Positions 1 through 10,545 of a stretch of 64,000 nucleotides of DNA are shown one piece after another. The stretch is taken from contig NZ_CP055263.1 in NCBI RefSeq assembly GCF_014217835.1, positions 5,211,501-5,275,500 on the forward strand. Reading direction: 5' to 3'. The notes beneath the pieces were generated by a model that saw only the letters and a program-made list of their open reading frames with translations, was not told the DNA's origin and searched no databases. A program made the position numbers and the translations under genes. Each line of letters begins with the position of its first letter. The stretch's first letter is position 1. Source of the DNA: Metabacillus sp. KUDC1714 (GTDB lineage: Bacteria > Bacillota > Bacilli > Bacillales > Bacillaceae).

Positions 1-498
1 ATTCTCAAGCGTGATGATTTTTTCTTCAGTCGTATCTTTAGCAATTTGTTTTGTATTTTCAACTAACTGATAAATGTGATCACAACATTGCTGTGCACCT
101 TTTACTAGTAATGGCACACCAATGAAATCGATTCCTAATCCTCTTGAGAAAAAACCTCCTAATGTCATAGCAAGCGGTACTGTTGGAGAAGTATTTGAAA
201 AAATAATCCTTTCTTCAAGTTGATCTCTATTCTGTAATAATAAACATATGTTTTTTAAAGCTGGTACAACCAACTTGGAAGATCTTCTACCGAGTGTATA
301 GACAGAATGGCCTTCATCATCTACTCCATGAAAAATTATTTTTCCTGCATCCTTTTTTGTTAATTTATTAAAGAAAGGAACTGCTAATATTTCTTCCTTT
401 GTTAGCATTCTTGAAGGTGGTTTTAGAAGTTTTAAATGGTAGGCAGCAGCTAGTGATGTTGTATGTGTTCCACCAAAGTCATTGTAAATATAAATCAT
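1..498 (-). CDS. DUF3189 family protein, 3' end outside window
   Basis: The frame stays open from an ATG at 498 to the left edge, so about 166 N-terminal residues are visible and the C-terminus is missing. The start is MIYIYNDFGGTHTTSLAAAY. This tyrosine-rich beginning followed by GGTHTTSLAAA is typical of the DUF3189 family of spore-forming Firmicutes, whose function is unknown. An AAAGGATG-like ribosome binding site precedes the ATG. No signal peptide or membrane segment is visible, so it is probably cytoplasmic. It is divergent from the DUF3231 gene at 861. The family assignment is from memory of the N-terminal pattern. Confidence 0.72.
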   Translation of the reverse strand, partial: MIYIYNDFGGTHTTSLAAAYHLKLLKPPSRMLTKEEILAVPFFNKLTKKDAGKIIFHGVDDEGHSVYTLGRRSSKLVVPALKNICLLLQNRDQLEERIIFSNTSPTVPLAMTLGGFFSRGLGIDFIGVPLLVKGAQQCCDHIYQLVENTKQIAKDTTEEKIITLEN

Positions 499-860
499 AG
501 GATCATCCTTTTTTCAAAGTTCTTTTTAAAACTATTATATCCATATGAACAACAGTCATTTAATTTATCCTTAAATTAGAATAATAAATTAATTTCTTAA
601 AAAAGATTACGACAAAAAAAGGTTTGTAGATGATTGTTAAAATTCTCGACATACTCGCTTTTTACAATATAAAACTTTCTCCTATAAATCATAATTCTCC
701 CATATTGTAAATTAAAGATGCTTTATTGTAATAATTTCCCGTTTATAGATAAAACTATTTAATGACAACATTCCCTAATTTGTATTATCTACTTTTGAAT
801 AAAAATTCCTATGGGACAAACAATATATATAGTTAAGTTACAAAATCAGGAGGGAATCAC
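499..860. other. Divergent intergenic region with a spaced inverted repeat
   Basis: This AT-rich stretch separates two divergent genes. It holds a perfect 10-bp inverted repeat, TTTACAATAT at 661-670 and ATATTGTAAA at 702-711, with a 31-base spacer. A further TATTGTAATAA lies at about 724. This could be a bipartite operator shared by the divergent promoters or a weak hairpin. I could not place a confident promoter. Confidence 0.4.
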
Positions 861-1409
861 ATGGTAAATGTATGGGAAACAGTTATGGATGCCATGAAAT
901 CAATGACTGTTCAAGATGAAGATCAACCTCTTCATGTCGGAGAAGTGATGGCATGTTGGATTTACTTGGCAGGTCTTGAATTAGCCAAAGTATCAGTTCA
1001 ATCAGCTATAAATACCACGGATGATGATGAACTAAAGGAAATTCTTGAAGAAGATATGAAACTCGGGACCAGTCAAAGGAAACGACTCCATGATTTCATG
1101 ATAAAGGAAGGAATTTCATTACCTTCTTCCCCTGAAGATATGCCAATATCTGATTCTAAAAGTATTCCTCTTGGTGTTAAATTAACGGATGATGTGATTG
1201 CAAACGAATTATCTTTAAAAATCATTAGTTTGATTATGAAAGCAGCTAGTGCCACTACTGAGTCGATTCGTACAGATGTTGGTTTATTGTTTATTCAGTT
1301 TCAAGCTGAAAAATTAGCTTTCGCAACTAGAGTAAAACATTTAATGCGTAAACGTGGATGGATTAAGGTACCACCGTTTTACATCCCACCTGGTTCTCAA
1401 CAACCATAA
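861..1409 (+). CDS. DUF3231 family protein
   Basis: This 182-residue soluble, helix-rich protein has an AGGAGGG ribosome binding site correctly spaced from its ATG. The N-terminal half (EVMACWIYLAGLELAKVSVQ, then an acidic stretch) and the end (RGWIKVPPFYIPPG) match the DUF3231 family, common in Bacillus and often present in tandem or paralogous copies. The fold is thought to be ferritin-like helical bundles; this protein is about half the length of the two-unit members, so it represents a single unit. No catalytic role is established. It stands alone, with no same-strand neighbour within 20 kb. Confidence 0.8.
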   Translation: MVNVWETVMDAMKSMTVQDEDQPLHVGEVMACWIYLAGLELAKVSVQSAINTTDDDELKEILEEDMKLGTSQRKRLHDFMIKEGISLPSSPEDMPISDSKSIPLGVKLTDDVIANELSLKIISLIMKAASATTESIRTDVGLLFIQFQAEKLAFATRVKHLMRKRGWIKVPPFYIPPGSQQP

Positions 1410-1987
1410 ACTTTTAAGTTGCTACCTACGTCTTAAAGGTACAAACTAAGCAGAGCAAAAACAATCTATATCCTATGCAAAATTAAGTTTACATAAACAT
1501 AACTAAAAAAGGTTTGGTGTTTGTTTATTCTCAACTTTTCGGCTGTTAGCTAAAAAGGCCATTTTGAAGAATAAATTTATTACTAAGATGAGCCATTTTG
1601 CATACTTGTCCTTAATTTTTTGTTCAGCTAGGTATAACAGGGTCAGGGACTACCAAAATAAAAATAAAAAAGGATACCATCTGCAATAAACAATTTGGTA
1701 TCCCTTCATTCAATTTCATTTTTATTTCTTTACTCGGCCAATTGATAATCCCTGCCCAACTTGCAAATAATCGATTCCCCTTAGTATTTGATCATCACTC
1801 TCCGTACCACTGCAACAATAAATCCTCTTCCTTTAATTTACTTATTAAAACAGTCTCAGAAACTAAAAATAACAAAGGGTCAGACCCTCCAACATACTTT
1901 ATAGTTTCTTTAAAAAGTAACTATAAACAAGTTATGTTAGGAGGTTAGACTCAACTGAGGCACCTTCATACCAATTTTGATTTAACT
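1410..1987. other. Intergenic region with hairpins, no convincing gene
   Basis: A long gap between the convergent DUF3231 and pepF genes. It contains an inverted repeat, GGATACCA at about 1672 and TGGTATCC at about 1696, and a compact hairpin at 1876-1888. A 68-codon reading frame at 1742-1948 has no ribosome binding site and a Ser/Asn/Leu-rich low-quality composition, so I do not call it. Some of this DNA may be decayed coding or repeat sequence. Confidence 0.45.
1864..1890 (-). terminator. Possible pepF terminator
   Basis: On the minus strand a 5-bp stem (AGGGT/ACCCT) with a 3-base loop is followed by TTGTTATTTTT. It lies about 100 bases past the pepF stop. The stem is short, so confidence is limited. 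Confidence 0.4.
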
Positions 1988-3775
1988 TTATAATCTAGAA
2001 AACTCATCTACCAATTCTCCAAACCGCTTAAGTGAATTTTCAATTGGGTAAGGAGTCGTTAAGTCAACACCAGTCTTTTTCAACAACTCAAGTGGGTAAT
2101 CAGAGCTTCCACTCTTTAAAAATTCCAGATATGAGTTCAATGTGTCTTGATCGCCTTCAAGAATCTTTGTTGCAAGATGAATCGCTGATGCAAATCCAGT
2201 AGCATATTTATAGACGTAAAAAGGACGATAGAAGTGAGGAATTCGTGCCCACCCAAATTTCACTTCATCATCAAATACAATTTCTTCACCATTATATTCT
2301 CTGAATAAAGTCTCATAGATTTGATTGAAAACATCTACATTTAATGGCAACCCCTTCTCCACCATTTCGTGTGTTTTCTTCTCAAACTCCGCAAACATCA
2401 CTTGAGTAAAAAACGTGCCCTTAAATTGATCAATAAAATGATTGAGTAAGGATTTTCGAATTTCAGGATTTGTTTCATTGTTCAATAAATAATTAATTAA
2501 TAGTACCTCATTAACTGTTGAAGCTACTTCCGCAACAAAAATACTATAACGTGCGGTAATTTGTGGTTGATGCTGTGAACTTAACTTACTGTGAACACCA
2601 TGGCCACATTCATGAACCAACGTAAATAAACTGTTTAAATCATCCTGATGATTAAGGAGAATAAACGGATGAACACCGTAGATACCTAGGTTGTAAGCAC
2701 CTGATCGCTTACCAGGCGTTTCCCTTACATCAATATATCTCGAGTCTTTAAACTCTTTTAGTATACTTATATACTCTTCTCCTAAAGGTGATAAGGCCTT
2801 ACACATTGTTTCATATGCTTCATCAAAAGTAATCACCTGTTTTACTCCACTTACTAGCGGTACACTAAGATCATATTGTCGAAGTTCATCCACGCTTAGC
2901 TTTTCCTTACGAATTCTAGTGTAATGGTGATATGGAGCAAGGTTATTTTTGGTTGTAGTAATAAGATTTTCATATACGTCTTTCGGTACATTATCACCAA
3001 ATAACGCTTTTTCCAGCACTGAAGGATATTGGCGAATTTTAGCTATAGTAACATTATTTTTAATTGCTGCTGAAAGTGTTGCTGCAATTGAATTCTTTAA
3101 TTGTAAGTAAGGCTTATAATAAGCCTTATACGCTTCTTTGCGCTTTTCTCGGTCTTCGTCTTCAATTAATTTCGCATACATTCCCCTTGTTAACTCTACC
3201 CGTTCACCACTGTCATTCGTAACTTCTCCAAATTTAATATCTGCGTTATTCATCATGCCATATGTATGGCCTGGAACAGACATTGCTTCCCCTAATTGTG
3301 ATAGAACTTCTTCTTGCTCCTTACTTAAAACGTGTTTATTGTAACGAAATGACTCTAATAAATCATCTTCAAAATAAGTTAATCGTTCGTCTTCAGATAT
3401 GTATCCTTTTAAAACCTCTTCATCTAAGCTAAGCAAATAAGGCATGAAGAAGGAAGTCGCTGCACTAGCTTTCACATTAAGTTGTTTTGCACGTTCTAAC
3501 AAGGATTGTGCTTGCGTTTCCCTCGTATCCTCATCCACATTTAACATGGCAAATGCATATATTTTGTTCATCAAAAATGATAGCTCTTCACTTTGTTTAA
3601 GGTATTGATACAGGGAGTGTCCGTTATGAATGTCACCATCAAATTTTTTTAACTTTTCTGCGATTTCTTCAATAAGTTTGTAATCTTCTTCCCATTTGCT
3701 ATGATCAGAATAAATATCTGCTAAGTTCCATTTTTCATGGGTTGGTACTTCTTTTCTTGAAGTGAATGTCGTCAT
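1988..3775 (-). CDS. pepF: Oligoendopeptidase F (M3 metallopeptidase)
   Basis: A 595-residue cytoplasmic zinc endopeptidase of the M3B family that trims oligopeptides. The zinc motif HECGH sits at about residue 385-390 in the stretch TLVHECGHGVHSKLSS, with the third ligand expected in the following helix (FVAEVASTVNE). The N-terminal helical domain and the length are normal for PepF. The ATG at 3775 follows AAAGGGG with good spacing. It stands alone between intergenic regions, so it is probably a single-gene transcript. Confidence 0.95.
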   Translation of the reverse strand: MTTFTSRKEVPTHEKWNLADIYSDHSKWEEDYKLIEEIAEKLKKFDGDIHNGHSLYQYLKQSEELSFLMNKIYAFAMLNVDEDTRETQAQSLLERAKQLNVKASAATSFFMPYLLSLDEEVLKGYISEDERLTYFEDDLLESFRYNKHVLSKEQEEVLSQLGEAMSVPGHTYGMMNNADIKFGEVTNDSGERVELTRGMYAKLIEDEDREKRKEAYKAYYKPYLQLKNSIAATLSAAIKNNVTIAKIRQYPSVLEKALFGDNVPKDVYENLITTTKNNLAPYHHYTRIRKEKLSVDELRQYDLSVPLVSGVKQVITFDEAYETMCKALSPLGEEYISILKEFKDSRYIDVRETPGKRSGAYNLGIYGVHPFILLNHQDDLNSLFTLVHECGHGVHSKLSSQHQPQITARYSIFVAEVASTVNEVLLINYLLNNETNPEIRKSLLNHFIDQFKGTFFTQVMFAEFEKKTHEMVEKGLPLNVDVFNQIYETLFREYNGEEIVFDDEVKFGWARIPHFYRPFYVYKYATGFASAIHLATKILEGDQDTLNSYLEFLKSGSSDYPLELLKKTGVDLTTPYPIENSLKRFGELVDEFSRL

Positions 3776-4157
3776 TAGAAAACCCCTTTATCCAATAATT
3801 TATTACTATATATTCTAATTAAACCCTCTTTAATCCTTTATTATTTGGAGAAGAAAAATAGACTTTATTTTAAGATAATCATATAGGGAATTTATTATTT
3901 ACAATTATCTTTGGAACAACTTTTATCATCGAGGTCGATTTAATTTGATGAATACTTGTTAGCAGTTTTAATTAGAGGGGTAGTATTGAGGCAGTTTTGT
4001 AAAATCGCCTAAAAAGGAAAATGAGTTCATTTTCCCTTCTAACGATTTTTATACATATCCTAAAACCAACTTATAGGATTCCTTTTGAGTGTGATGAAAA
4101 AATTGGTCATCAGCAAAAGAATCATCCTATACTTTTCCTAACAAAATTTGTTACTTG
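3776..4157. other. Intergenic region with a bidirectional hairpin
   Basis: The gap between the ureH stop and the pepF start. The notable element is a nested inverted repeat at 4001-4048: an outer AAAATCG/CGATTTT pair encloses AAGGAAAATGA and TCATTTTCCCTT. T-runs flank both sides, so it can terminate the urea operon after ureH. The rest is AT-rich and would hold the pepF promoter; I found no other gene. Confidence 0.5.
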
Positions 4158-4799
4158 TTAAAACCATAATGCAAATAGACCCTCAGTAAATCCTAGATTG
4201 TATATATAAAAAATACCAAATACAGTACTAATACCACCAGTTAGTTGGACTAGGTTTTTATGGATCAATAATCGATCTTTTGCTGCATTAAATGGGATTC
4301 CCAATAAACTAGTAAATAGCATCATACCAATACATGTGCCAATACCGAAGATGATAATATATACTGCACCTTGCCATAATGTATCAATGGTATTCATAGT
4401 TAGCAGCACCATTGCTGAGCTTCCTGCTAATCCATGGATAAATCCAATAACCGCTGATTTGAAATATGTTTGCTTTTCAGAACGGTGTTCATGAATTGGT
4501 GTCGTTCTAGATAAAATTGCTTTTATTCCTAAGTAAACTAACATGAAACCAACAAGCATCTCTAATGTTAATGCCCACTTTTCTGATAGGGCAACTTTAA
4601 ACCCAATTAGTAGTAGTCCCACAATAAATAATGTGGCAGTATGACCGATCCCCCAAAAAATGCCTGTTAGGGACGTACTCCACAGTTTTTTTGTTTTACT
4701 TGCCATCGTTGAAACAGCAATCACATGGTCGGGTTCAATTGAATGCTTGATGCCTAAAACAAAGCCTATGCCTAATATCGTTACTAGATTTAGATCCAT
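4158..4799 (-). CDS. ureH: UreH-type nickel permease
   Basis: A 213-residue integral membrane protein with about six hydrophobic segments. Near the N-terminus it carries HSIEPDH (residues 19-25), the HX4DH nickel-binding signature of NicO/NiCoT transporters. A homologous gene ends the urease cluster of thermophilic Bacillus TB-90, where it was described as a nickel transporter. I chose the ATG at 4799 because GGAGAG lies eight bases upstream; a TTG at 4817 has no ribosome binding site. As the last gene of the urt-ure unit, it supplies Ni(II) for urease. An AT-rich TGATAAT-containing stretch at about 4852-4866 precedes it; a metal regulator could act there, but this is weak. Confidence 0.88.
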   Translation of the reverse strand: MDLNLVTILGIGFVLGIKHSIEPDHVIAVSTMASKTKKLWSTSLTGIFWGIGHTATLFIVGLLLIGFKVALSEKWALTLEMLVGFMLVYLGIKAILSRTTPIHEHRSEKQTYFKSAVIGFIHGLAGSSAMVLLTMNTIDTLWQGAVYIIIFGIGTCIGMMLFTSLLGIPFNAAKDRLLIHKNLVQLTGGISTVFGIFYIYNLGFTEGLFALWF

Positions 4800-4868
4800 G
4801 AATTTCTCTCCGTTCAATGATTTTCTTTTTATCTACGAATCACAATAAATTAATGATAATTATTACTT

Positions 4869-5681
4869 TTATCCTTTTCTCCACTCAATGATTTCCACGT
4901 TATTTAAGAATCCTCTTATTAAGCTTTCACATTTAGTAAAAAAGGATTCAATGATAGGTGTACTAGTGGCTAATATTCGGACAGAAATACCTTTTACGCT
5001 AAGTATACTAATACCAAAACGAAACTTTTCATCACATATTAATTCTTCTCTTAATTCCTCAATAATGCGCTCATTTAATTCTGGATGGAGAAAAAACATT
5101 GTACCAATATGTGTATATCCTTCTAAATACATCATTTGATCAAGCTGTTCACACGGCTGTAATAGTTGATGATCAAAAACGGCTAATTGATCATCAACAT
5201 AAATTTTCATTTTAGAAGCAACCTTTTTATATTGAAAATGTTTTCCATCCTCAGACCAGCCTGGTGTGATGATATCTGTATAATAAAATACCGCAGATGA
5301 ACTCATGTACACATTTGTACTCTGAGTGAAATTTGCGTCTTTATAAGGAATTAAAGAATCTTGCTTTATATACAGTTCACTATTGGGTTTCAAAACATAC
5401 TCCATCGCTTGGTTTACACCAAAACGAGGTGATTTATATACCTTTGTTGATGCCTGTGTTGTAAGTGCTAGGCGTGAGGATTCATGCATAATAACCTCTG
5501 TTTTATATGTATCCCCATCAACATAGCCACCCCCAACATGAATAAGGGTAAGCAATGGAAGACCTCCAGTTAGATAGGTAGGTCGAGTTATTTTTAAGAC
5601 TCCATCGAAAAAACTGTTTGTAATGACAGATCGATCCTGTTTTTTTCCTACCTCTAGTTCAAGGTAGCCTGTGTAAGTCAT
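4869..5681 (-). CDS. ureD: Urease accessory protein UreD
   Basis: A 270-residue accessory scaffold that, with UreF and UreG, forms the complex delivering nickel to apo-urease. Family hallmarks visible are [19 protein letters not shown] near residue 38 and the [10 protein letters not shown] stretch at about residue 76. The length is normal. Its ATG overlaps the ureG stop by four bases (ATGA), so the two are translationally coupled. The order ureE-F-G-D matches the Bacillus arrangement. Confidence 0.95.
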   Translation of the reverse strand: MTYTGYLELEVGKKQDRSVITNSFFDGVLKITRPTYLTGGLPLLTLIHVGGGYVDGDTYKTEVIMHESSRLALTTQASTKVYKSPRFGVNQAMEYVLKPNSELYIKQDSLIPYKDANFTQSTNVYMSSSAVFYYTDIITPGWSEDGKHFQYKKVASKMKIYVDDQLAVFDHQLLQPCEQLDQMMYLEGYTHIGTMFFLHPELNERIIEELREELICDEKFRFGISILSVKGISVRILATSTPIIESFFTKCESLIRGFLNNVEIIEWRKG

Positions 5682-6295
5682 GCTTCAAGTCCAACCAAAA
5701 ACGCTTCACGTTTAATCCAATCAACAACATCGGAAACTCCCGTCCCATCCTTAAGGTTTGTAAAGATATAAGGTCTGTCTCCACGTGAAACAAGTGTATC
5801 CCTTCTCATTACTTCAAGGTTTGCACCTACATATGGTGCTAAATCGATTTTATTAATGATAAATAAATCAGATTTAATCATACCCTGACCGCCCTTTCTC
5901 GGTATTTTTTCACCTTGGGCAACATCGATAATATAGATTGAAAAATCTACTAACTCTGGACTAAACGTTGCTGCTAGATTATCCCCACCGCTTTCAACAA
6001 AGATTAAATCAAGATTAGCATGTCGGTCATTTAATTCTTCAATTGCAGCGAAATTCATTGATGCATCCTCACGTATTGCAGTATGTGGACACCCTCCTGT
6101 TTCAACACCTATAATTCGATCCTCTGGGAGTGCTCCGCTTTTTATTAAAAATTGGGCATCCTCTTTCGTATAAATATCATTTGTAATAACCGCAAGCTCG
6201 AATTCCTTCATTAATACACGGGTTAGTTTATCAACTAAGAGTGTTTTCCCTGCTCCAACAGGACCTCCAACTCCAATACGTATAGGCTCTCCCAT
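5678..6295 (-). CDS. ureG: Urease accessory GTPase UreG
   Basis: A SIMIBI-class GTPase of 205 residues that powers nickel insertion into urease. The Walker A motif GGPVGAGKT is near the N-terminus. [17 protein letters not shown] in the middle carries the Cys-Pro-His nickel site, and NKID is the guanine-specificity motif. I favour the ATG at 6295: the ATG at 6304 is fused to the AAAGGA ribosome binding site, whereas the second ATG has normal spacing. It is coupled to ureD by a four-base overlap. Confidence 0.97.
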   Translation of the reverse strand: MGEPIRIGVGGPVGAGKTLLVDKLTRVLMKEFELAVITNDIYTKEDAQFLIKSGALPEDRIIGVETGGCPHTAIREDASMNFAAIEELNDRHANLDLIFVESGGDNLAATFSPELVDFSIYIIDVAQGEKIPRKGGQGMIKSDLFIINKIDLAPYVGANLEVMRRDTLVSRGDRPYIFTNLKDGTGVSDVVDWIKREAFLVGLEA

Positions 6296-6335
6296 TTGAA
6301 TCATCCTTTCTTAATTAATAGATTACTAAGTACGT

Positions 6336-7022
6336 TTACGACATAAATAAACGTACTGATAGCTGTTCATGTATCATTTGGGCAATTTCTAATCCTGGTG
6401 CTCCTGCGCCAAATTCATCCTCTGAAAGGTTTAATATCTCTTTAACTAGATTTGCTAAAAACGGTTGAATTTCTATTAAAAGTTTTTGACCATCAGTTTG
6501 ACCTAAAGGTATCCCTCTTACCCCATTTTGAATGAGTGAAGAGGTAGTAGAGAATAGATAACTTGAAAGAGTTGTTGGCAGATCAATGGTTAATTCATGA
6601 CAAATAATCGCAAAAACGATTGAGCTATGGCCATGGCTTTTTTTTGCTTTAATTCTAGATTCATACTCTTTAAGCAGACGATTAGGATATAATTCATTCA
6701 TTACTTTAACTAACTGACGGCCGATTCTCTTAGTACCTTCACGAGTTTCTTTTGCATTTGCAAGAGCATATAATTCTTGATCAAGCTGCCAGCATGTTTC
6801 AATTTTATTTTCCTCTATTGCTTTAAACGCTATCCGACAAGCTAAGCCATCCGTATATTTACACTGCGTATGCAAGTATTGCTTAATAGCAACTAAAAAG
6901 GTTTCTTTATTTATCACCCTTTCTTCCTGGATGTACGTCTCAAGTCCAAAGGAATGAGAAAACGCACCTGAAGGAAAATTTGAATCACATATTTGGAGTA
7001 AATGGAACAATTGATTAGTCAT
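6336..7022 (-). CDS. ureF: Urease accessory protein UreF
   Basis: An all-helical accessory protein of 228 residues that gates GTP hydrolysis by UreG during urease maturation. Family features are LLQICDSNFPSGAFSHSFGL at the N-terminus and the FGAGAPGLEIA-like end. The start MTNQLF at 7022 overlaps the ureE stop by eight bases. The longer frame to 7052 would add ten residues inside ureE and lacks a better ribosome binding site. Confidence 0.93.
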   Translation of the reverse strand: MTNQLFHLLQICDSNFPSGAFSHSFGLETYIQEERVINKETFLVAIKQYLHTQCKYTDGLACRIAFKAIEENKIETCWQLDQELYALANAKETREGTKRIGRQLVKVMNELYPNRLLKEYESRIKAKKSHGHSSIVFAIICHELTIDLPTTLSSYLFSTTSSLIQNGVRGIPLGQTDGQKLLIEIQPFLANLVKEILNLSEDEFGAGAPGLEIAQMIHEQLSVRLFMS

Positions 7023-7461
7023 GAGAATGGCCGATATGTTTGAACGCCTCATTCATTATTCTTTTTTCTCTTGTAAATGGAACAGCTAGTTCATGAAGTA
7101 ATTTTTCAACTAAGTAATCATACTGTACAATCATTTCGTTGTTTTCAAATTGTGCAGGTAAATGACGATTTCCTAATTGATGCGCGATTTCTCCCATTTG
7201 CAAAAGACTCGTAGGCTGAATCACAATGACATCGTCTTCAATCACACTAATCACAATTGAATTTTTCTCATCTTGAAAGAGAATGTCACCGTCCTTTAGA
7301 TCTTTATTAGCCGTAAGTCGGATACCTAACTCTTTTCCATGATCGGTTTTAACTCGTTGAATTTTCTTTACTAAATCATCACTTCTTAAATAAACGCGCT
7401 CAATATGAGCTGGTGTTTTTTCTAATTGTTTTACATTCCCAATAATTTTTTCAATAATCAT
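7015..7461 (-). CDS. ureE: Urease accessory nickel metallochaperone UreE
   Basis: A 148-residue nickel-binding metallochaperone. It has the N-terminal peptide-binding-like domain and the C-terminal ferredoxin-like metal domain (QLGNRHLPAQF). The C-terminal tail is short with only a GHSHD end, not the long poly-His tail of Klebsiella UreE, as is usual in Bacillus. AGGTGA is spaced correctly for ATG at 7461; a GTG at 7470 overlaps that ribosome binding site and is less likely. Confidence 0.95.
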   Translation of the reverse strand: MIIEKIIGNVKQLEKTPAHIERVYLRSDDLVKKIQRVKTDHGKELGIRLTANKDLKDGDILFQDEKNSIVISVIEDDVIVIQPTSLLQMGEIAHQLGNRHLPAQFENNEMIVQYDYLVEKLLHELAVPFTREKRIMNEAFKHIGHSHD

Positions 7462-7471
7462 TTCCTTCACC

Positions 7472-9178
7472 TCAAAATAAAAAGTATCGTTGTGCTAAAG
7501 AAACCTTTTCATCTGGTTCACATGTGATTAATTCACCGTTCACCTTTACTTCATATGTCTGTGGATCAACCTCGATTTCAGGTGTTTCACCATTAAAGAT
7601 CATATCCTTTTTCGTTAATTTACGAATGTTTTTTACAACACAAATCTTTTTCTGTAGACCTAGCTTTTCTTGGACACCTTGTTCAAATGCCACTTTTGAT
7701 ACAAATGTTAGTGAAGTGGAGTATTTTGCTTTTCCAAAGCTTGCAAACATTGGACGATAAATCGCTGGCTGTGGTGTCGGAATGGAAGCATTTGGATCGC
7801 CCATTACACTCCAGGCAATCATGCCTCCTTTTACGATTAATTCTGGTTTAGCACCAAAAAATCCTGGATCCCAAACAACAAAATCAGCAACTTTACCAAC
7901 CTCAATGGATCCAACATAATCAGAAATGCCATGGGTAATCGCTGGGTTTATTGTGTACTTGGCGATATATCTTTTTACTCTTTCATTATCATTTTCTTCA
8001 CCCGCAACCAGCTCTCCACGCTGACGCTTCATTTTGTCTGCTGTTTGCCATGTCCGTGAAATGACCTCACCAACTCTTCCCATTGCTTGTGAATCGGAGC
8101 TGATAATACTAAACACGCCAAGGTCATGAAGAATGTCTTCAGCAGCAATTGTTTCTTTACGGATTCTTGAATCAGCAAATGCTAAATCCTCTGGAACAGA
8201 TGGATCTAAATGGTGACATACCATTAACATATCTAAATGCTCTGCAATCGTATTAATTGTAAATGGTCTTGTCGGGTTCGTTGACGATGGAAGGATATTT
8301 GGATAAGAAGCAGCCTTTATTATATCTGGTGCATGACCACCACCAGCTCCTTCAGTATGATAGGTATGTATCACACGCCCATCAATCGCCCGAAGTGTAT
8401 CCTCTACAAAGCCACCTTCATTTAGAGTATCTGTATGTATAGCAACCTGAACATCATACTTGTCGGCCACCGTTAACGCCTTATCTATATTGGATGCTGT
8501 CGTACCCCAATCCTCATGTAGCTTTAGCCCAATTGCTCCTGCCTCAATTTGCTCAATGAGTGCCTCTTCACTAGAGGCATTCCCTTTCCCTAAAAATCCA
8601 ATATTCATAGGAAATTCCTCAGCTGCTTTTAACATGTTATGGATATTCCACTCGCCAGGTGTACAGGTAGTTGCATTCGTCCCTGTAGCTGGACCTGTTC
8701 CGCCACCTATCATTGTTGTGATACCAGATTCAATCGCTGTTTGAATTTGCTGAGGACAAATAAAATGGATATGTGCATCAATACCACCTGCTGTAACAAT
8801 CATACCTTCTCCAGCAATAACTTCAGTTGATGCCCCAATTACTATATCAACTTGATCCATTAATAATGGATTTCCAGCCTTACCAATCGCAGCAATGACA
8901 CCGTCCTTTACACCGATATCCGCTTTATATATACCTGTATAATCAACAATTAACGCATTTGTCACAACAAGATCGACAGTCTCACTTCTCGTCGCTAATG
9001 GATGCTGCCCCATGCCGTCACGAATAACCTTACCACCACCGAATTTTACTTCATCACCATATATTGTATAATCCTTTTCGACTTCAATAAACAGCCCAGT
9101 GTCCCCAAGTCTTACCTGATCGCCAACAGTTGGACCAAACATATCTGCATATTGATGTCGAGACATTTGAAAACTCAT
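7472..9178 (-). CDS. ureC: Urease subunit alpha (catalytic)
   Basis: The 568-residue catalytic subunit, which hydrolyses urea to ammonia and carbamate at a di-nickel centre. All ligands are present: His136 and His138 (DAHIHF), the carbamylated Lys219 ([10 protein letters not shown]), His248, His274 and Asp362. The catalytic flap Cys321-His322 (MVCHHLDP) is intact. Length and start ([20 protein letters not shown]) match the family. It lies two bases from ureB and ten from ureE. As there are separate A, B and C subunits, this is the usual three-chain bacterial enzyme. Confidence 0.99.
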   Translation of the reverse strand: MSFQMSRHQYADMFGPTVGDQVRLGDTGLFIEVEKDYTIYGDEVKFGGGKVIRDGMGQHPLATRSETVDLVVTNALIVDYTGIYKADIGVKDGVIAAIGKAGNPLLMDQVDIVIGASTEVIAGEGMIVTAGGIDAHIHFICPQQIQTAIESGITTMIGGGTGPATGTNATTCTPGEWNIHNMLKAAEEFPMNIGFLGKGNASSEEALIEQIEAGAIGLKLHEDWGTTASNIDKALTVADKYDVQVAIHTDTLNEGGFVEDTLRAIDGRVIHTYHTEGAGGGHAPDIIKAASYPNILPSSTNPTRPFTINTIAEHLDMLMVCHHLDPSVPEDLAFADSRIRKETIAAEDILHDLGVFSIISSDSQAMGRVGEVISRTWQTADKMKRQRGELVAGEENDNERVKRYIAKYTINPAITHGISDYVGSIEVGKVADFVVWDPGFFGAKPELIVKGGMIAWSVMGDPNASIPTPQPAIYRPMFASFGKAKYSTSLTFVSKVAFEQGVQEKLGLQKKICVVKNIRKLTKKDMIFNGETPEIEVDPQTYEVKVNGELITCEPDEKVSLAQRYFLF

Positions 9179-9180
9179 TG

Positions 9181-9498
9181 TTACACTCCTTTATCTAGTG
9201 CAGCATTTGTTAGGTTGTTTAGACCAAATACCTTCCTTTCACCAGAAAACGGTATAAGCTCAACCACCTTACTATCACCTGGTTCAAAACGTACGGCTGT
9301 ACCAGCTGGAATATTCAATCTTTTCCCATAGGCTTTAGTTCTTTCAAATGCTAGCAAGCTATTAATCTCATAAAAGTGGAAATGTGAACCAATTTGAACT
9401 GGTCGATCACCATTATTTATGACCTCTATCTTGGTTGAGTGCTTCCCTACATTACATAAAATAGGTTCTTTATTAAGCTTGTATTCTCCTGGTATCAT
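9181..9498 (-). CDS. ureB: Urease subunit beta
   Basis: The 105-residue beta subunit of urease. It begins [13 protein letters not shown] and contains the typical [17 protein letters not shown] and [16 protein letters not shown] segments. It packs against UreC in the (ABC)3 trimer and has no catalytic residues itself. It lies 30 bases after ureA and two bases before ureC. Confidence 0.98.
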   Translation of the reverse strand: MIPGEYKLNKEPILCNVGKHSTKIEVINNGDRPVQIGSHFHFYEINSLLAFERTKAYGKRLNIPAGTAVRFEPGDSKVVELIPFSGERKVFGLNNLTNAALDKGV

Positions 9499-9528
9499 AC
9501 TTTACCCTCTTCTCATTCATTCTTTCCA

Positions 9529-9831
9529 TTATTGAATGGGTTCGTGGACCGTCACAAGCTTCGTGCCATCTGGAAAGGTTGCCTCAACTTGGATATCATG
9601 TATCATTTCAGGTATTCCTTCCATTACATCCTCTCGTGATAAAATCCTTCTACCATATTGCATCAGCTCAGAAACAGATTTACCATCTCTCGCTCCTTCC
9701 ATTACCTCATAGGTAATAATTGCAATTGCTTCTGGATAATTTAACTTAAGTCCTCGTTGCTGTCTTCTTCTTGCTAAGTCTGCCGCTACGACAATCATGA
9801 GCTTATCTTGCTCACGTGCTGTCAGCTTCAT
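9529..9831 (-). CDS. ureA: Urease subunit gamma
   Basis: The 100-residue gamma subunit. Typical stretches are [20 protein letters not shown] and [20 protein letters not shown], and it ends in VTVHEPIQ. The start is the ATG at 9831 after GGGGAG; a TTG immediately before it is not needed. Only 11 bases separate it from urtE, and no terminator or promoter lies between. This is the main reason to treat urt and ure as one transcription unit. Confidence 0.98.
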   Translation of the reverse strand: MKLTAREQDKLMIVVAADLARRRQQRGLKLNYPEAIAIITYEVMEGARDGKSVSELMQYGRRILSREDVMEGIPEMIHDIQVEATFPDGTKLVTVHEPIQ

Positions 9832-9842
9832 CAAATCTCCCC

Positions 9843-10544
9843 CTATACTGCTAAATGCCTTTGAAGATCATCCTCATTAATTTCATTACAGTTACCATTC
9901 ATCACCATTTGACCTTTATCAAGAATATAAAACTGATCTGCACAAGCTATCACTGCGTCCAGATTATGTTCAACCAATAAAATCGACATTTCTTTCTCAC
10001 TGGATATTTTCACTAAAACATCCTGGATAAGCTGTACGATTGAAGGTTGAATGCCCTCCATCGGTTCATCAAGTAATAAAACCTTCGGATTAGAGATTAT
10101 CGCTCGTGCAATCGCAAGTTGCTGCTGTTGACCACCACTCAAATCCCCACCTTTGCGGTCAATCATTTCCTCTAAAACAGGAAACCATTGAAAAATCTCC
10201 TGAGGAATGGACGTTGAACGCAGTGATTTAGGAAGAGCTTCCATTCCTAGTAAAAGGTTTTCTCTTATCGAAAGATCTGAAAAAATCTCCCTTCCCTGAG
10301 GAACATAGGCCATTCCTGCCCTTGCCCTAGCCTCTGGCCTTTCCTTCTTCCATTCGTTTTCTTCAAATCGAATGGTACCGTTAGTAACAGGTAAAAGCCC
10401 CATTAGCGCTTTAACAAGTGTTGTTTTCCCAACACCATTTCGTCCTAAAAGACCAACGATTTTTCCTTTAGGTAGTTCAAGATGTACATTTTGCAAAATC
10501 ATGGTTTCATCGTATCCAGCTTGGAGATTTGATACTAGAAGCAT
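9843..10544 (-). CDS. urtE: Urea ABC transporter ATP-binding subunit UrtE
   Basis: A 233-residue ATPase of the branched-chain amino acid/urea importer type (LivF-like). Walker A ([17 protein letters not shown]), signature [14 protein letters not shown] and Walker B with its glutamate ([10 protein letters not shown]) are all intact. The family has the Glu-Gly-Ile after Walker B seen here. I chose ATG at 10544: AAGGAG is eight bases upstream, whereas the GTG at 10553 sits on it. This leaves one base after the urtD stop. It pairs with UrtD. Confidence 0.95.
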   Translation of the reverse strand: MLLVSNLQAGYDETMILQNVHLELPKGKIVGLLGRNGVGKTTLVKALMGLLPVTNGTIRFEENEWKKERPEARARAGMAYVPQGREIFSDLSIRENLLLGMEALPKSLRSTSIPQEIFQWFPVLEEMIDRKGGDLSGGQQQQLAIARAIISNPKVLLLDEPMEGIQPSIVQLIQDVLVKISSEKEMSILLVEHNLDAVIACADQFYILDKGQMVMNGNCNEINEDDLQRHLAV

Positions 10545-10545
10545 A

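Noticed and set aside
1742..1948. A 68-codon plus-strand frame in the pepF/DUF3231 gap
   Set aside because: No ribosome binding site, unusual composition and no match to anything I know; the region carries hairpins instead.
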